DNA from: Maylandia zebra
Taxonomy: Eukaryota > Chordata > Actinopteri > Cichliformes > Cichlidae
Length of the DNA: 64,000 bases
Direction: 5' to 3'
NCBI RefSeq assembly: GCF_041146795.1
Contig: NC_135167.1
Location: forward strand, 28,737,454 to 28,801,453
A program made the position numbers and the translations under genes. How positions within the stretch are numbered: the stretch's first letter is position 1; every line of letters begins with the position of its first letter. A model generated the notes under the pieces. It was not told the DNA's origin and did not search any database. It worked only from the letters and a program-made list of their open reading frames with translations. This document shows, in pieces, positions 13,349-27,368 of the stretch.

Positions 13349-14847
13349 CTAGAAAGTGCATTTTCTGAAGAAACTGCAGTGTGAATGCTTGAATCTGAAT
13401 GTATGCACTGAAATGAATTAATTGCTGAATTTTGAGTTAAAAATATTGAATGAGATTAAAAAAAAACCCAAAAAAACCCGAATTTAACCTGAAAACAAAG
13501 GTGCTGAACTGCTAAAAGCTGAACGTTACACAGAAGAAGAAGTTGGAAAAAAGCTGAAAATGTTTTAATTGTAAATTAGAAAACCCTAAGAATTTAGAAG
13601 AGAACATTTAGAGTCAGAAAACATCTGAATGAATATTAAAAGTTCATATTCTTTGAATCACTGAATGACTAAAATGTGATCCCTCTGCTTGGATCCACAC
13701 AGTTTAAAAAATTTAAAAGTCTGAGCTTTGAAAGACACGGTGTTGGAAAGAGAACAATAATGGCGACAATTTGAGGGTAAAATGATGGCTGTAACACTGT
13801 GGACACAGCAGCAGTTGAAAGAGAAGTGCTTAAGATGAATCTTGGCACAGTGGCAGGCAGAGCTCGTTAAGCAGGCAGGTGTGAGCCTGGTTGCTATAGT
13901 GACTGCACCCAATGGCTCCATACACACGTACACAGACATGCGCCTCACTTTTGCTGCTTAAAATGAACAGAAAAGTCAGGCCGAAACAAATCGCTCCCAA
14001 ATGAAAAGTAAAAGTCGTATTGACAAAATTCTTTCACCGTGAGCGACAGCAATGTCTAGTCTACCTAATTCTCAGTTTTCATGCCTGTGGAGCTTATTAT
14101 ATGGACGTGGTGACAGTGGAAAGACACCATGCTCTTCTGATTTTCAAACGAACCTTCTGAGCCATTTTAACATTAGAGTCTATGGAAGAGTTGGAGGGAG
14201 GAGGCTGTGCATTGGTGACATTTATGAAAGAACCGTAACACCTAGGACAATAGTAAACACATTGGATGAAAGAGGACAGCCATGGCTACGTTTTGAGGGT
14301 AAAATCATACCTGTAGAGCAAACGCTGCGGACACAGCAGCAGTTTTAAAAAAGATTTTAAGATAAATTTTTTTGCTCCTCTCACTCTAGCAGTTGAGCTG
14401 TCTCACTCTAGCCCCAACATTCCGTCCCATACACACCCATTATAAACTTTGAAACGGGTGAAAAAACATCATGAAACTTAAACTGGAACTGAAGAAAAAG
14501 TATAATAGATATTGAAAAGATAAATATAAGTTGAATAGTTGAATGTCTTGTCTTCGTTTTAAAGTTTGAATGGTGGCTCTATGTCAATGTATGTGGAAGT
14601 AGATACAGTTTAAAGAGGAGGAAGTTGAATGAGAATTTGAAGGGTCTCCCCATTGAAATACATTATAAATTTTTGTTGAAAAAAGTTGAATAAAATTAAA
14701 AATATAAATGTTAAAAATGAGAAAAATAGAAGCAATGTTGTCCAAAAGAATAGGAATCTAACGGTGTTTGAATGGTTTTTCTAAGTTGAACGGTTTTGAA
14801 GGAGTAGGCTTTCAAAAAACGTACGGAAAAATAAAATATAATAATAA
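13349..14847 (+). repeat. Family A unit U4
   Basis: Subtype 'cgacaatttgag', no hairpin cassette. Plus frame 14052-14348, opposite-strand frame 13658-13948. Confidence 0.9.
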
Positions 14848-16437
14848 CTAGAAAGTGCATTTTCTGAAGAAACTGCAGTGTGAATGCTTGAATCTGAATG
14901 TATGCACTGAAATGAATTAATTGCTGAATTTTAAGTTAAAAATGTTGAACGAGATGAAAAATACAGAAATTTGCACATGAAAACAAAAAAGCTGAACTGC
15001 TAAAAGCTGACAATCACACAGAGAAGAATTTGGAAAAAAGCTGAAAATGTTTAAAATGTAAATTAGAAAAAGATGAGTAATGAGAAAAGAAAATTTAGAG
15101 TCAGAAAACATCTGAATGAATATTAAAAGATCATATTCTTTGAATCACTGAATGACTAAAATGTGATCCCTCCACTTTGATCCACACAGTTTAAAAATTT
15201 TAAATGTCTGAGATTTTAAAGACACAGTGTTAGAAAGAGAACAACGATGGCGACGTTTTGAGGGTAAAATGATGGCTGTAACACTGTGGACACAGCAGCA
15301 GTTGAAAGAGAAGTGTTTAAGATGAATCTTGGCAGAGTGAGAGAGAGAGCTCGTTAAGCAGGCAGGTGTGAGCCTGGTTGCTATAGTGACTGCACCCAAT
15401 GGCTCCATACACACGACACAGACATGCACCTCACTTTTGCTGCTTAAAATGAACAGAAAAGTCAGGCCGAAACAAATCGTTCCCATATGAAAAGTACAAG
15501 TCGTATTGACGAAATTCTTTCACCGTGAGCGACAGCAATGTCTAGTCTACTGAATTCTCAGTTTTCATGCCTGTGGAGTTTATTATATGGACGTGGTGAC
15601 AGTGGAAAGACACCATGCTCTTCTGATTTTCAAAAGAACCTTCTGAGCCATTTTAACATTAGAGTCTATGGAAGAGTTGGAGGGAGGAGGCTGTGCATTG
15701 GTGACATTTATGAAAGAACCATAACACCTAGGACAATAGTAAACACATTGGATGAAAGAGGACAGCGATGGCTACGTTTTGAGGGTAAAATGGTGGCTGT
15801 AGAGCAAACGCTGTGGACACAGCAGCAGTTTTAAAAAATATTTTAAGATTAATTTTTTTGCTCCTCTCACTCTAGCAGTTGAGCTCTCTCACTCTAGCCC
15901 CAACATTCCGTCCCATACACACCCATTATAAACTCTGAAACGGGTGAAAAAACATCATGAAACTTAAACTGGAACTGAAGAAAAAGTATAATAGATATTG
16001 AAAAGATAAATACAAGTTGAATAGTTGAATGTCTTGTCTTCGTTTTAAAGTTTGAATGGTGGCTCTATGTCAATGTATGTGGAAGTAGTAAGAGTTTAAA
16101 AATGAGTAAGTTGAATGAGGATTTGAAGGGTCTCCCCATTGAAATACATTATAAATTTTTGTTGAATAAAGTTGAATAAAATTAAAAATATAAATGTTAA
16201 AAATATGAAAAATAGAAGCAGTGTTGTCCAAAAGAATAGGAATCTAACGGTGTTTGAATGGTTTTTCTAAGTTGAACGGTTTTGAAGGAGTAGGATTACA
16301 AAAAACGTACGGAATAGATAAAATATAATAATAATAATAAAGATTAGAAGAACAATACTGTGAATGCTTTTCAAGCATTCACACTAATAAAGATTAGAAT
16401 AACAATACTGTGAATGCTTTTCAAGCATTCACACTAA
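14848..16437 (+). repeat. Family A unit U5
   Basis: Subtype 'cgacgttttgag', with a more diverged 5' quarter (14930-15080). Two hairpin cassettes at the 3' end (about 16337-16437). Plus frame 15538-15834. Confidence 0.9.
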
Positions 16438-17932
16438 CTAGAAAGTGCATTTTCTGAAGAAACTGCAGTGTGAATGCTTGAATCTGAATGTATGCACTGA
16501 AATGAATTAATTGCTGAATTTTGAGTTAAAAATATTGAATGAGATAAAAAAAAAAAACAAAAAAAAAAACGAATTTAACCTGAAAACAAAGGTGCTGAAC
16601 TGCTAAAAGCTGAAGGTTACACAGAAGAAGGAGTTGGAAAAAAACTGAAAATGTTTTAAATGTAAATTAGAAAACCCTAAGAAATGAGAAAAGAACATTT
16701 AGAGTCAGAAAACATCTGAATGAATATTAAAAGGTCATATTCTTTGAATCACTGAATGACTCAAATGTGATCCCTCCACTTTGATCCACACAGTTTAAAA
16801 AGTTTAAATGCCTGAGCTTTGAAAGATACGGTGTTGGAAAGAGAACAATAATGGCGACAATTTGAGGGTAAAATGATGGCTGTGACACTGTGGACACAGC
16901 AGCAGTTGAAAGAGAAGTGCTTAAGATGAATCTTGGTACAGTGGCAGGCAGAGCTCGTTAAGCAGGCAGGTGTGAGCCTGGTTGCTATAGTGACCGCACC
17001 CAATGGCTCCATACACACGTACACAGACATGCGCCTCACTTTTGCTGCTTAAAATGAACAGAAAAGTCAGGCCGAAACAAATCGTTCCCAAATGAAAAGT
17101 AAAAGTCGTATTGACAAAATTCTTTCACCGTGAGCGACAGCAGCTTCTAGTCTACTGAATTCTCAGTTTTCATGCCTGTGGAGTTTATTATATGGACGTG
17201 GTGACAGTGGAAAGACACCATGCTCTTCTGATTTTCAAACGAACCTTCTGAGCCATTTTAACATTAGAGTCTATGGAAGAGTTGGAGGGAGGAGGCTGTG
17301 CATTGGTGACATTTACGAAAGAACCATAACACCTAGTACAATAGTAAACACATTGGATGAAAGAGGACAGCCATGGCTACGTTTTGAGGGTAAAATCATA
17401 CCTGTAGAGCAAACGCTGCGGACACAGCAGCAGTTTTAAAAAAGATTTTAAGATTAATTTTTTTGCTCCTCTCACTCTAGCAGTTGAGCTGCCTCACTCT
17501 AGCCCCAACATTCCGTCCCATACACACCCATTATAAACTCTGAAACGGGTGAAAAAACATCATGAAACTTAAACTGGAACTGAAGAAAAAGTATAATAGA
17601 TATTGAAAAGATAAATACAAGTTGAATAGTTGAATGTCTTGTCTTCGTTTTAAAGTTTGAATGGTGGCTCTATGTGAACGTATGTTGAAGTAGTAAGAGT
17701 TTAAAAATGAGTAAGTTGAATGAGAATTTGAAGGGTCTCCCCATTGAAATACATGGGAAATTTTTGTTGAATAAAGTTGAATAAAATTAAAAATATAAAT
17801 GTTAAAAATGAGAAAAATAGAAGCAATGTTGTCCAAAATAATAGGAATCTAACGATGTTTGAATGGTTTTTCTAAGTTGAACGGTTTTGAAGGAGTAGGC
17901 TTTCAAAAAACGTACGGAAAAATAAAATATAA
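16438..17932 (+). repeat. Family A unit U6
   Basis: Subtype 'cgacaatttgag', no hairpin cassette. The plus frame (17143-17439) starts with GCT in place of ATG. Opposite-strand frame 16761-17039. Confidence 0.9.
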
Positions 17933-19432
17933 CTAGAAAGTGCATTTTCTGAAGAAACTGCAGTGTGAATGCTTGAATCTGAATGTATGCACTGAAATGA
18001 ATTAATTGCTGAATTTTGAGTTAAAAATATTGAATGAGATAAAAAAAACAAAAAAAAACAAAACGAATTTAACCTGAAAACAAAGGTGCTGAACTGCTAA
18101 AAGCTGAAGGTTACACAGAAGAAGGAGTTGGAAAAAAACTGAAAATGTTTTAAATGTAAATTAGAAAACCCTAAGAAATGAGAAAAGAACATTTAGAGTC
18201 AGAAAACATCTGAAAGAATATTAAAAGGTCATATTCTTTGAATCACTGAATGACTCAAATGTGATCCCTCCACTTTGATCCACACAGTTTAAAAAGTTTA
18301 AATGCCTGAGCTTTGAAAGATACGGTGTTGGAAAGAGAACAATAATGGCGACAATTTGAGGGTAAAATGATGGCTGTAACACTGTGGACACAGCAGCAGT
18401 TGAAAGAGAAGTGCTTAAGATGAATCTTGGTACAGTGGCAGGCAGAGCTCGTTAAGCAGGCAGGTGTGAGCCTGGTTGCTATAGTGACCGCACCCAATGG
18501 CTCCATACACACGTACACAGACATGCGCCTCACTTTTGCTGCTTAAAATGAACAGAAAAGTCAGGCCGAAACAAATCGTTCCCAAATGAAAAGTAAAAGT
18601 CGTACTGACAAAATTCTTTCACCGTGAGCGACAGCCATGTCTAGTCTACCTAATTCTCAGTTTTCATGCCTGTGGAGCTTATTATATGGACGTGGTGACA
18701 GTGTAAAGACACCATGCTCTTCTGATTTTCAAACGAACCTTCTGAGCCATTTTAACATTAGAGTTTATGGAAGAGTTGGAGGGAGGAGGCTGTGCATTGG
18801 TGACATTTATGAAAGAACCATAACACCTAGGACAATAGTAAACACATTGGATGAAAGAGGACAGCCATGGCTACGTTTTGAGGGTAAAATCATACCTGTA
18901 GAGCAAACGCTGCGGACACAGCAGCAGTTTTAAAAAAGATTTTAAGATTAATTTTTTTGCTCCTCTCACTCTAGCAGTTGAGCTGCCTCACTCTAGCCCG
19001 AACATTCCGTCCCATACACACCCATTATAAACTCTGAAACGGGTGAAAAAACATCATGAAACTTAAACTGGAACTGAAGAAAAAGTATAATAGATATTGA
19101 AAAGATAAATACAAGTTGAATAGTTGAATGTCTTGTCTTCGTTTTAAAGTTTGAATGGTGGCTCTATGTCAATGTATGTGGAAGTAGTAAGAGTTTAAAA
19201 ATGAGTAAGTTGAATGAGAATTTGAAGGGTCTCCCCATTGAAATACATTATAAATTTTTGTTGAATAAAGTTGAATAAAATTAAAAATATAAATGTTAAA
19301 AATGAGAAAAATAGAAGCAATGTTGTCCAAAAGAATAGGAATCTAACGATGTTTGAATGGTTTTTCTAAGTTGAACGGTTTTGAAGGAGTAGGCTTTCAA
19401 AAAACGTACGGAAAAATAAAATATAATAATAA
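17933..19432 (+). repeat. Family A unit U7
   Basis: Subtype 'cgacaatttgag', no hairpin cassette. Plus frame 18637-18933. The left half matches U6 closely, while the right end matches U2, which suggests a mosaic. Confidence 0.9.
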
Positions 19433-20909
19433 CTAGAAAGTGCATTTTCTGAAGAAACTGCAGTGTGAATGCTTGAATCTGAATGTATGCACTGAAATGA
19501 ATTAATTGCTGAATTTAAGTTAAAAATCTTGAATGAGATAAAAAAAAAAGTCCGAATTTATCCTGAAAACAAAAGTGCTGAACTGCTAAAAGCTGAAGGT
19601 TAGACAGAAGAAGAAGTTGGAAAAAAGCTGAAAATGTTTTAATTGTAAATTAGAAAACCCTAAGAAATGAGAAAAGAACATTTAGAGTCAGAAAACATCT
19701 GAAAGAATATTAAAAGTTCATATTCTTTGAATCACTGAATGACTAAAATGTGATCCCTCCACTTGGATCCACACAGTTTAAAAAGTTTACATCTCTGAGC
19801 TTTGAAAGACAAGATGTTGGAAAGAGAACAACGTTTTGAGGGTAAAATGATGGCTTTAACACTGTGGACACAGCAGCAGTTGAAAGAGAAGTGCTTAAGA
19901 TGAATCTTGGCAGAGTGGCAGAGAGAGCTCGTTAAGCAGGCAGGTGTGAGCCTGGTTGCTATAGTGACCGCACCCAATGGCTCCATACACACGGACACAG
20001 ACATGCACCTCACTTTTGCTGCTTAAAATGAACAGAAAAGTCAGGCCGAAACAAATCGTTCCCAAATGAAAAGTAAAAGTCGTATTGACAAAATTCTTTC
20101 ACTGTGAGCGACAGCAATGTCTAGTCTACCAAATTCTCAGTTTTCATGTCTGTGGAGTTTATTATATGGACGTGGTGACAGTGGAAAGACACCATGCTCT
20201 TCTGATTTTCAAACGAACCTTCTGAGCCATTTTAACATTAGAGTCTATGGAAGAGTTGGAGGGAGGAGGCTGTGCATTGGTGACATTTATGAAAGAACCA
20301 TAACACCTAGTACAATAGTAAACACATTGGATGAAAGAGGACAGCCATGGCTACGTTTTGAGGGTAAAATGGTGGCTGTAGAGCAAACGCTGTGGACACA
20401 GCAGCAGTTTTAAAAAATATTTTAAGATTAATTTTTTTGCTCCTCTCACTCTAGCAGTTGAGCTCTCTCACTCTAGCCCCAACATTCCGTCCCATACACA
20501 CCCATTATAAACTCTGAAACGGGTGAAAAAACATCATGAAACTTAAACTGGAACTGAAGAAAAAGTATAATAGATATTGAAAAGATAAATACAAGTTGAA
20601 TAGTTGAATGTCTTGTCTTCGTTTTAAAGTTTGAATGGTGGCTCTATGTCAATGTATGTGGAAGTAGTAAGAGTTTAAAAATGAGTAAGTTGAATGAGGA
20701 TTTGAAGGGTCTCCCCATTGAAATACATTATAAATTTTTGTTGAATAAAGTTGAATAAAATTAAAAATATAAATGTTAAAAATATGAAAAATAGAAGCAG
20801 TGTTGTCCAAAAGAATAGGAATCTAACGGTGTTTGAATGGTTTTTCTAAGTTGAACGGTTTTGAAGGAGTAGGCTTTCAAAAAACGTACGGAAAAATAAT
20901 AAAATATAA
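19433..20909 (+). repeat. Family A unit U8
   Basis: Near-identical to U3, including the short deletion near 19825, but without U3's two hairpin cassettes. Plus frame 20117-20413. Confidence 0.9.
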
Positions 20910-22462
20910 CTAGAAAGTGCATTTTCTGAAGAAACTGCAGTGTGAATGCTTGAATCTGAATGTATGCACTGAAATGAATTAATTGCTGAATTTTGAGTTA
21001 AAAATATTGAATGAAATTAAAAAAAACAACAACAAAAAAACAACCAAATTTAACCTGAAAACAAAAGTGCTGAACTGCTAAAAGCTGAAGGTTACACAGA
21101 AGAAGAAGTTGGAAAAAAGCTGAAAATGTTTTAATTGTAAATTAGAAAAACCTAAGAAATGAGAAAAGAACATTTAGAGTCAGAAAACATCTGAAAGAAT
21201 ATTAAAAGGTCATATTCTTTGAATCACTGAATGACTAAAATGTGATCCCTCCACTTGGATCCACACAGTTTAAAAAGTTTAAATGTCTGAGCTTTGAAAG
21301 ACAAGATGTTGGAAAGAGAACAACGATGGCGACGTTTTGAGGGTAAAATGATGGCTGTAACACTGTGGACACAGCAGCAGTTAAAAGAGAAGTGTTTAAG
21401 ATGAATCTTGGCAGAGTGGCAGGCAGAGCTCGTTAAGCAGGCAGGTGTGAGCCTGGTTGCTATAGTGACCGCACCCAATGGCTCCATACACACGACACAG
21501 ACATGCACCTCACTTTTGCTGCTTAAAATGAACAGAAAAGTCAGGCCGAAACAAATCGTTCCCAAATGAAAAGTACATATCGTACTGACAAAATTCTTTC
21601 ACCGTGAGCGACAGCCATGTCTAGTCTACCTAATTCTCAGTTTTCATGCCTGTGGAGCTTATTATATGGACGTGGTGACAGTGTAAAGACACCATGCTCT
21701 TCTGATTTTCAAACGAACCTTCTGAGCCATTTTAACATTAGAGTCTATGGAAGAGTTGGAGGGAGGAGGCTGTGCATTGGTGACATTTATGAAAGAACCA
21801 TAACACCTAGTACAATAGTAAACACATTGGATGAAAGAGGACAGCGATGGCTACGTTTTGAGGGTAAAATCATACCTGTAGAGCAAACGCTGCGGACACA
21901 GCAGCAGTTTTAAAAAAGATTTTAAGATTAATTTTTTTGCTCCTCTCACTCTAGCAGTTGAGCTGTCTCACTCTAGCCCCAACATTCCGTCCCATACACA
22001 CCCATTATAAATTTTGAAACGGGTGAAAAAACATCATGAAACTTAAACTGGAACTGAAGAAAAAGTATAATAGATATTGAAAAGATAAATACAAGTTGAA
22101 TAGTTGAATGTCTTGTCTTCGTTTTAAAGTTTGAATGGTGGCTCTATGTCAATGTATGTGGAAGTAGTAAGAGTTTAAAAATGAGTAAGTTGAATGAGAA
22201 TTTGAAGGGTCTCCCCATTGAAATACATGGGAAATTTTTGTTGAATAAAGTTGAATAAAATTAAAAATATAAATGTTAAAAATGAGAAAAATAGAAGCAG
22301 TCATGTCCAAAATAATAGGAATCTAACGATGTTTGAATGGTTTTTCTAAGTTGAACGGTTTTGAAGGAGTAGGCTTTCAAAAAACGTACGGAAAAATAAT
22401 AAAATATAATAATAAAGATTAGAAGAACAATACTGTGAATGCTTTTCAAGCATTCACACTAA
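20910..22462 (+). repeat. Family A unit U9
   Basis: Subtype 'cgacgttttgag', one hairpin cassette at about 22410-22462. Plus frame 21617-21913. Confidence 0.9.
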
Positions 22463-24010
22463 CTAGAAAGTGCATTTTCTGAAGAAACTGCAGTGTGAAT
22501 GCTTGAATCTGAATGTATGCACTGAAATGAATTAATTGCTGAATTTTGAGTTAAAAATATTGAATGAGATTAAAAAAAAAACGAATTTAACCTGAAAACA
22601 AAGGTGCTGAACTGCTAAAAGCTGAAGGTTACACAGAAGAAGGAGTTGGAAAAAAACTGAAAATGTTTTAAATGTAAATTAGAAAACCCTAAGAAATGAG
22701 AAAAGAACATTTAGAGTCAGAAAACATCTGAATGAATATTAAAAGGTCATATTCTTTGAATCACTGAATGAAGAAAATGTGATCCCTCCACTTTGATCCA
22801 CACAGTTTAAAAAGTTTAAATGCCTGAGCTTTGAAAGACACGGTGTTGGAAAGAGAACAATAATGGCGACAATTTGAGGGTAAAATGATGGCTGTGACAC
22901 TGTGGACACAGCAGCAGTTGAAAGAGAAGTGCTTAAGATGAATCTTGGTACAGTGGCAGGCAGAGCTCGTTAAGCAGGCAGGTGTGAGCCTGGTTGCTAT
23001 AGTGACCGCACCCAATGGCTCCATACACACGTACACAGACATGCACCTCACTTTTGCTGCTTAAAATGAACAGAAAAGTCAGGCCGAAACAAATCGTTCC
23101 CATATGAAAAGTACAAGTCGTATTGACGAAATTCTTTCACCGTGAGCGACAGCAATGTCTAGTCTACCTAATTCTCAGTTTTCATGCCTGTGGAGCTTAT
23201 TATATGGACGTGGTGACAGTGTAAAGACACCATGCTCTTCTGATTTTCAAACGAACCTTCTGAGCCATTTTAACATTAGAGTCTATGGAAGAGTTGGAGG
23301 GAGGAGGCTGTGCATTGGTGACATTTATGAAAGAACCATAACACCTAGTACAATAGTAAACACATTGGATGAAAGAGGACAGCCATGGCTACGTTTTGAG
23401 GGTAAAATCATACCTGTAGAGCAAACGCTGTGGACACAGCAGCAGTTTTAAAAAAGATTTTAAGATTAATTTTTTTGCTCCTCTCACTCTAGCAGTTGAG
23501 CTGTCTCACTCTAGCCCCAACATTCCGTCCCATACACACCCATTATAAACTCTGAAACGGGTGAAAAAACATCATGAAACTTAAACTGGAACTGAAGAAA
23601 AAGTATAATAGATATTGAAAAGATAAATACAAGTTGAATAGTTGAATGTCTTGTCTTCGTTTTAAAGTTTGAATGGTGGCTCTATGTCAATGTATGTGGA
23701 AGTAGTAAGAGTTTAAAAATGAGTAAGTTGAATGAGGATTTGAAGGGTCTCCCCATTGAAATACATTATAAATTTTTGTTGAATAAAGTTGAATAAAATT
23801 AAAAATATAAATGTTAAAAATATGAAAAATAGAAGCAGTGTTGTCCAAAAGAATAGGAATCTAACGGTGTTTGAATGGTTTTTCTAAGTTGAACGGTTTT
23901 GAAGTTATAGGATTACAAAAAACGTACGGAATAGATAAAATATAATAATAATAATAATAATAAAGATTACAACAACAATACTGTGAATGCTTTTCAAGCA
24001 TTCACACTAA
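22463..24010 (+). repeat. Family A unit U10
   Basis: Subtype 'cgacaatttgag', one hairpin cassette at about 23963-24010. Plus frame 23155-23451. Confidence 0.9.
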
Positions 24011-24299
24011 CTAGAAAGTGCATTTTCTGAAGAAACTGCAGTGTGAATGCTTGAATCTGAATGTATGCACTGAAATGAATTAATTGCTGAATGTTAAGTT
24101 AAAAATCTGAATGAGCTGGAAAATACAGAATTTTTAACCTGAAAATAAAAGTGCAGAACTTTTGAAAGCTGATGTTCACACAGAAGAAGTTGGAAAAAGC
24201 TAAGCATGTTTAAAATGTAAATAATAAAAAGATGAGTAATGACAAAAGAAAATTTAGAGTCAGAAAACCTCTGAATGAATATTAAAAGTTCATATTCTT
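24011..24299 (+). repeat. Family A unit U11, truncated and diverged
   Basis: Starts with the standard 5' end and subterminal motif. It becomes diverged after about 24090 and loses similarity near 24299 ('ttcatattctt'). This is the right edge of array 1. Confidence 0.85.
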
Positions 24300-26480
24300 C
24301 TAATTGAAATGAACTTAAAAGATGAACAAACATTCTGCAGAAAATACAAACTTTAATATACAGCATGATGTTTTTCAGACATATACACATGTGTATATCA
24401 TGTTTAATAGTATTACATACATCAATTTGTTTTGTATGTCATAGAAAATAACATAAAAATCTTAAGTCATATTTTACAGCTTCTTTCTGAAAAGGACTGG
24501 TAGAATAAAGAAAAATAACTAAATTAAATAACTAAATAAAAAATAATGAGCAACATATGAAATACATGAAAATTCAACTTTTAAAACCACAATCCTGAAC
24601 CTTTAAATTGTGTTGGTTTCTTAGAACATGGCTGAACAGCTGTTTCTATCGGTCTACTTAATCTTCTGATCTGTCTACACATCTTTTTATTACTCATTCT
24701 TTTTTATGTTTTAATGTAAACAGAGTCCACACAGTGGTAAAAGAGAACTGTATAGAGATTTGTGAGTAAACTCAAATGAAAGCCTAAGGTGGTGACACAG
24801 TTTAACACATGCAAATAATCAAATAAACACATTAGTCCTTTTTGTGAACATGGATAAATAAGTATCAATACAGCATTGTTCAGCCATGCCACTAAATGCT
24901 TTTTTACACATTGTTTTAACCTGGGCTCAGACACAAAGTCCCAAATTTAGTTAGTCCCTGACTTTGAGTTGTGGTTATGACTAATTATTATACACAAGGC
25001 TTTATCTATCTAAACTCTAAGGACACAAATATGAAAAAACCTATACTTACCAGCTGATACCCCACACTACACACTAGGTGTGCCATGTGACCTGAAACTT
25101 TGGTACAAAATCATCATAATCATTCTGTTAACACTGTTTTTTAACACTGTTTGTGTTGCTGTTCAGCAGTTTAAAATGTTTTAGATTGGATTACATGGAA
25201 TGAATTTGAATTTTCTTGGGGGTTTTTGTATGTGTTTCGTTCTCAGCAGATTTTTTCTTCCATACTGTTGAATTCCAGTTACCACATTTCTGGTCATATG
25301 ACATCCCAAGTGCCCACTTAAAAAAATCCCCACAGTTAATTCAACATTAAAACAAAATAAAAAAAATGTTAAATAAATAAAGGTTTGCTCTGTGATGAAA
25401 TATTAAATAAGCATACATTGTACAGAGCACTAACAATGAAAACAATCCTTTAGCCTGTTGATCAGAGAGAGGCAGTCATTATGTCCATTTAAAACCTGTA
25501 ATCACAGAGCACAATGTTTCTGTGAAACTATGAAGTCCCATATGATCCTCATCACGTCCAGTGACTTCAGAGTGGATCCTCCCTGTCATCCGGCCAGTGT
25601 TTGATGTGTGGCAAGCAGCACAGAAGCAGGATAGCTGAGGACTTTAAAAGAAGAGCAGAAAACGGGAACATATGTAGTTGTAAATGTAAATATCAGTGAT
25701 ACTTGTCTTGTCAAAGGGAATAAAATAATGAAAATGTTAACTTACACACTCATTTAGAGAGGATCTTGACACTGCACAGAGGAGGCACAGTCAGTCTGAC
25801 AATGATGGTGATCTCCAGGGATGTTTTCCTGCAGCAACATTCCTGCCAACTGGCCATATGATCCAGAGTAGTTGGTTTGTAATGAACAGAAAGGTGTATA
25901 TGTTAGGTAGTGTGCACTCAGAGCTGGTCCTAAGAAACAAACACATCCTGTAATAAACTGAATACCTGTAGTAGTGCTGCTGCAAATATGAAGCCCTTCT
26001 ATCATGAGTGGTTTCAAAGAAGGTGTTTTGGAGGCTCGGTCACAGAAACTGTGCAGTCTGTTCAGTCCTGAGTGTCTCAGCTCTGATGGGGATGGATCAC
26101 AGAGGGAAACACCTGAGTACAGACATTACAATACACTCTAACACTCCTAAGGTCAAGTGAAAACACAATTTAAACACTTCACAAAGAATGAATACATGTT
26201 TTCATGGAAATAATGTCATTAACCCTTTTTGTTGTGAGTAAATCTCACCGACTGCTTGTGGGACAAGCTAGAAGGAGGACTTATCACAGAATGTCTCCTG
26301 TGCTCCAGATGTGAAGTCTCACGCTCTGATCGTACGGCGATGAAGATGGTGATGATGAAGCCTCTCTGATCTGTGGCATTACAGTTTCTAGCTGCTATGT
26401 GCTTCACACTGTTGGATCTTACATGTGAAGCTTGGAGAAGACACAGGAGGACTGTGTCTCTCTTAAAAAAGAAAAAGAAA
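24300..26480. other. AT-rich sequence with exon-like segments related to X
   Basis: No confident gene. On the minus strand, a segment from about 25940 down to 25755 follows a good splice-acceptor-like 'tttgtttcttag' and stays open to a stop. Around 26340-26480 the sequence resembles by eye the right part of repeat X (47253-48163 and 49199-50029), sharing 'tgaagatggtg' and 'gactgtg' blocks in the same order. I could not identify a protein family. A diverged relative of X, or a captured gene fragment, is possible. Confidence 0.35.
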
Positions 26481-26521
26481 AAAGGAAACCTAACACCCCC
26501 CCCCTCAGCTCCCACCGTAAA

Positions 26522-26549
26522 CCCCCCCCCCCCCCCCCCCCCCCCCCCC
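26522..26549. repeat. Poly-C/poly-G tract
   Basis: An uninterrupted run of about 28 C. It produces proline- or glycine-rich spurious frames on both strands and is a likely place for assembly length error. Confidence 0.95.
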
Positions 26550-26900
26550 ACTCAACTCCCCAACCTCACACCATCCAATGTCTATACAAATGTAGGGTAT
26601 CAGCTGGTAACAGAAAGCAAGTGTTACATATGTACTACTTATGTAACACTGCTGAAACATTTCTGGCCAGAAATGTGCAGTTATCAACCCAGACCCACCC
26701 TGATGATTGCACTGGCCGAAACATGATAAAAGCTCATAAAAATTTATGTTTCATAGAAAAATTTGTCCAAAAATATAATTGTGTACTTTTGAAAAAGTTT
26801 AAAGTTTATAACAAACCAAAATAATAATATTTTTGTAAATAGTATTTCAAAATAGAGGCACACATAAAGTGGCTTAACTGTCATTATTGCTGTAATTAGG

Positions 26901-26948
26901 TTTGTTTGTTTGTTTGTTTGTTTGTTTGTTTGTTTGTTTGTTTGTTTA
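26901..26948. repeat. (GTTT)n microsatellite
   Basis: About twelve repeats of the tetranucleotide, between the poly-C tract and the 3' side of Helitron gene 1. Confidence 0.95.
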
Positions 26949-26949
26949 A

Positions 26950-27368
26950 AAAGCAACCTTTAGTCATTGTTGTTCTCTCAGAAACAATGAAGAAGCTGTT
27001 GAACATTTATGTGTTGTGTAGGCAATCCTCTGGTCCACCCTCCCTCCCTCCCAGCCACAGTGAGACTGGGGCAGCCTGGCAGGATGTTGAAGCCTGGCTG
27101 CAGAGAGGATATGCCTACACTATTCATTTTAAACTGCTATATTTGATTTTTCTGACATTTATAGGTTACTGTTAGTGAATTTTAGATTTTCTGTGATAAA
27201 TAAAATTGTCATCTTTTACTGATATCATTACTTAATTCATGTAATTGTATTTTATGTAAACAATTCAACCATTATACTGCAATGCAGAGCGTCAACTTTT
27301 AAATATCGCTCTACTTTCTTAAGTCATTCAAAAATATAGAAATTACTTACTGTATTCAAAGATCTAGA
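26950..27368. other. 3' flank of Helitron gene 1
   Basis: Non-coding AT-rich stretch directly downstream (minus-strand sense) of the Helitron stop codon. I could not place a Helitron 3' terminus (hairpin plus CTRR or Helentron-type end) with confidence. Confidence 0.4.

Noticed and set aside
26219-26824. Proline- or glycine-rich frames on both strands
   Set aside because: They are produced by translation through the C homopolymer.
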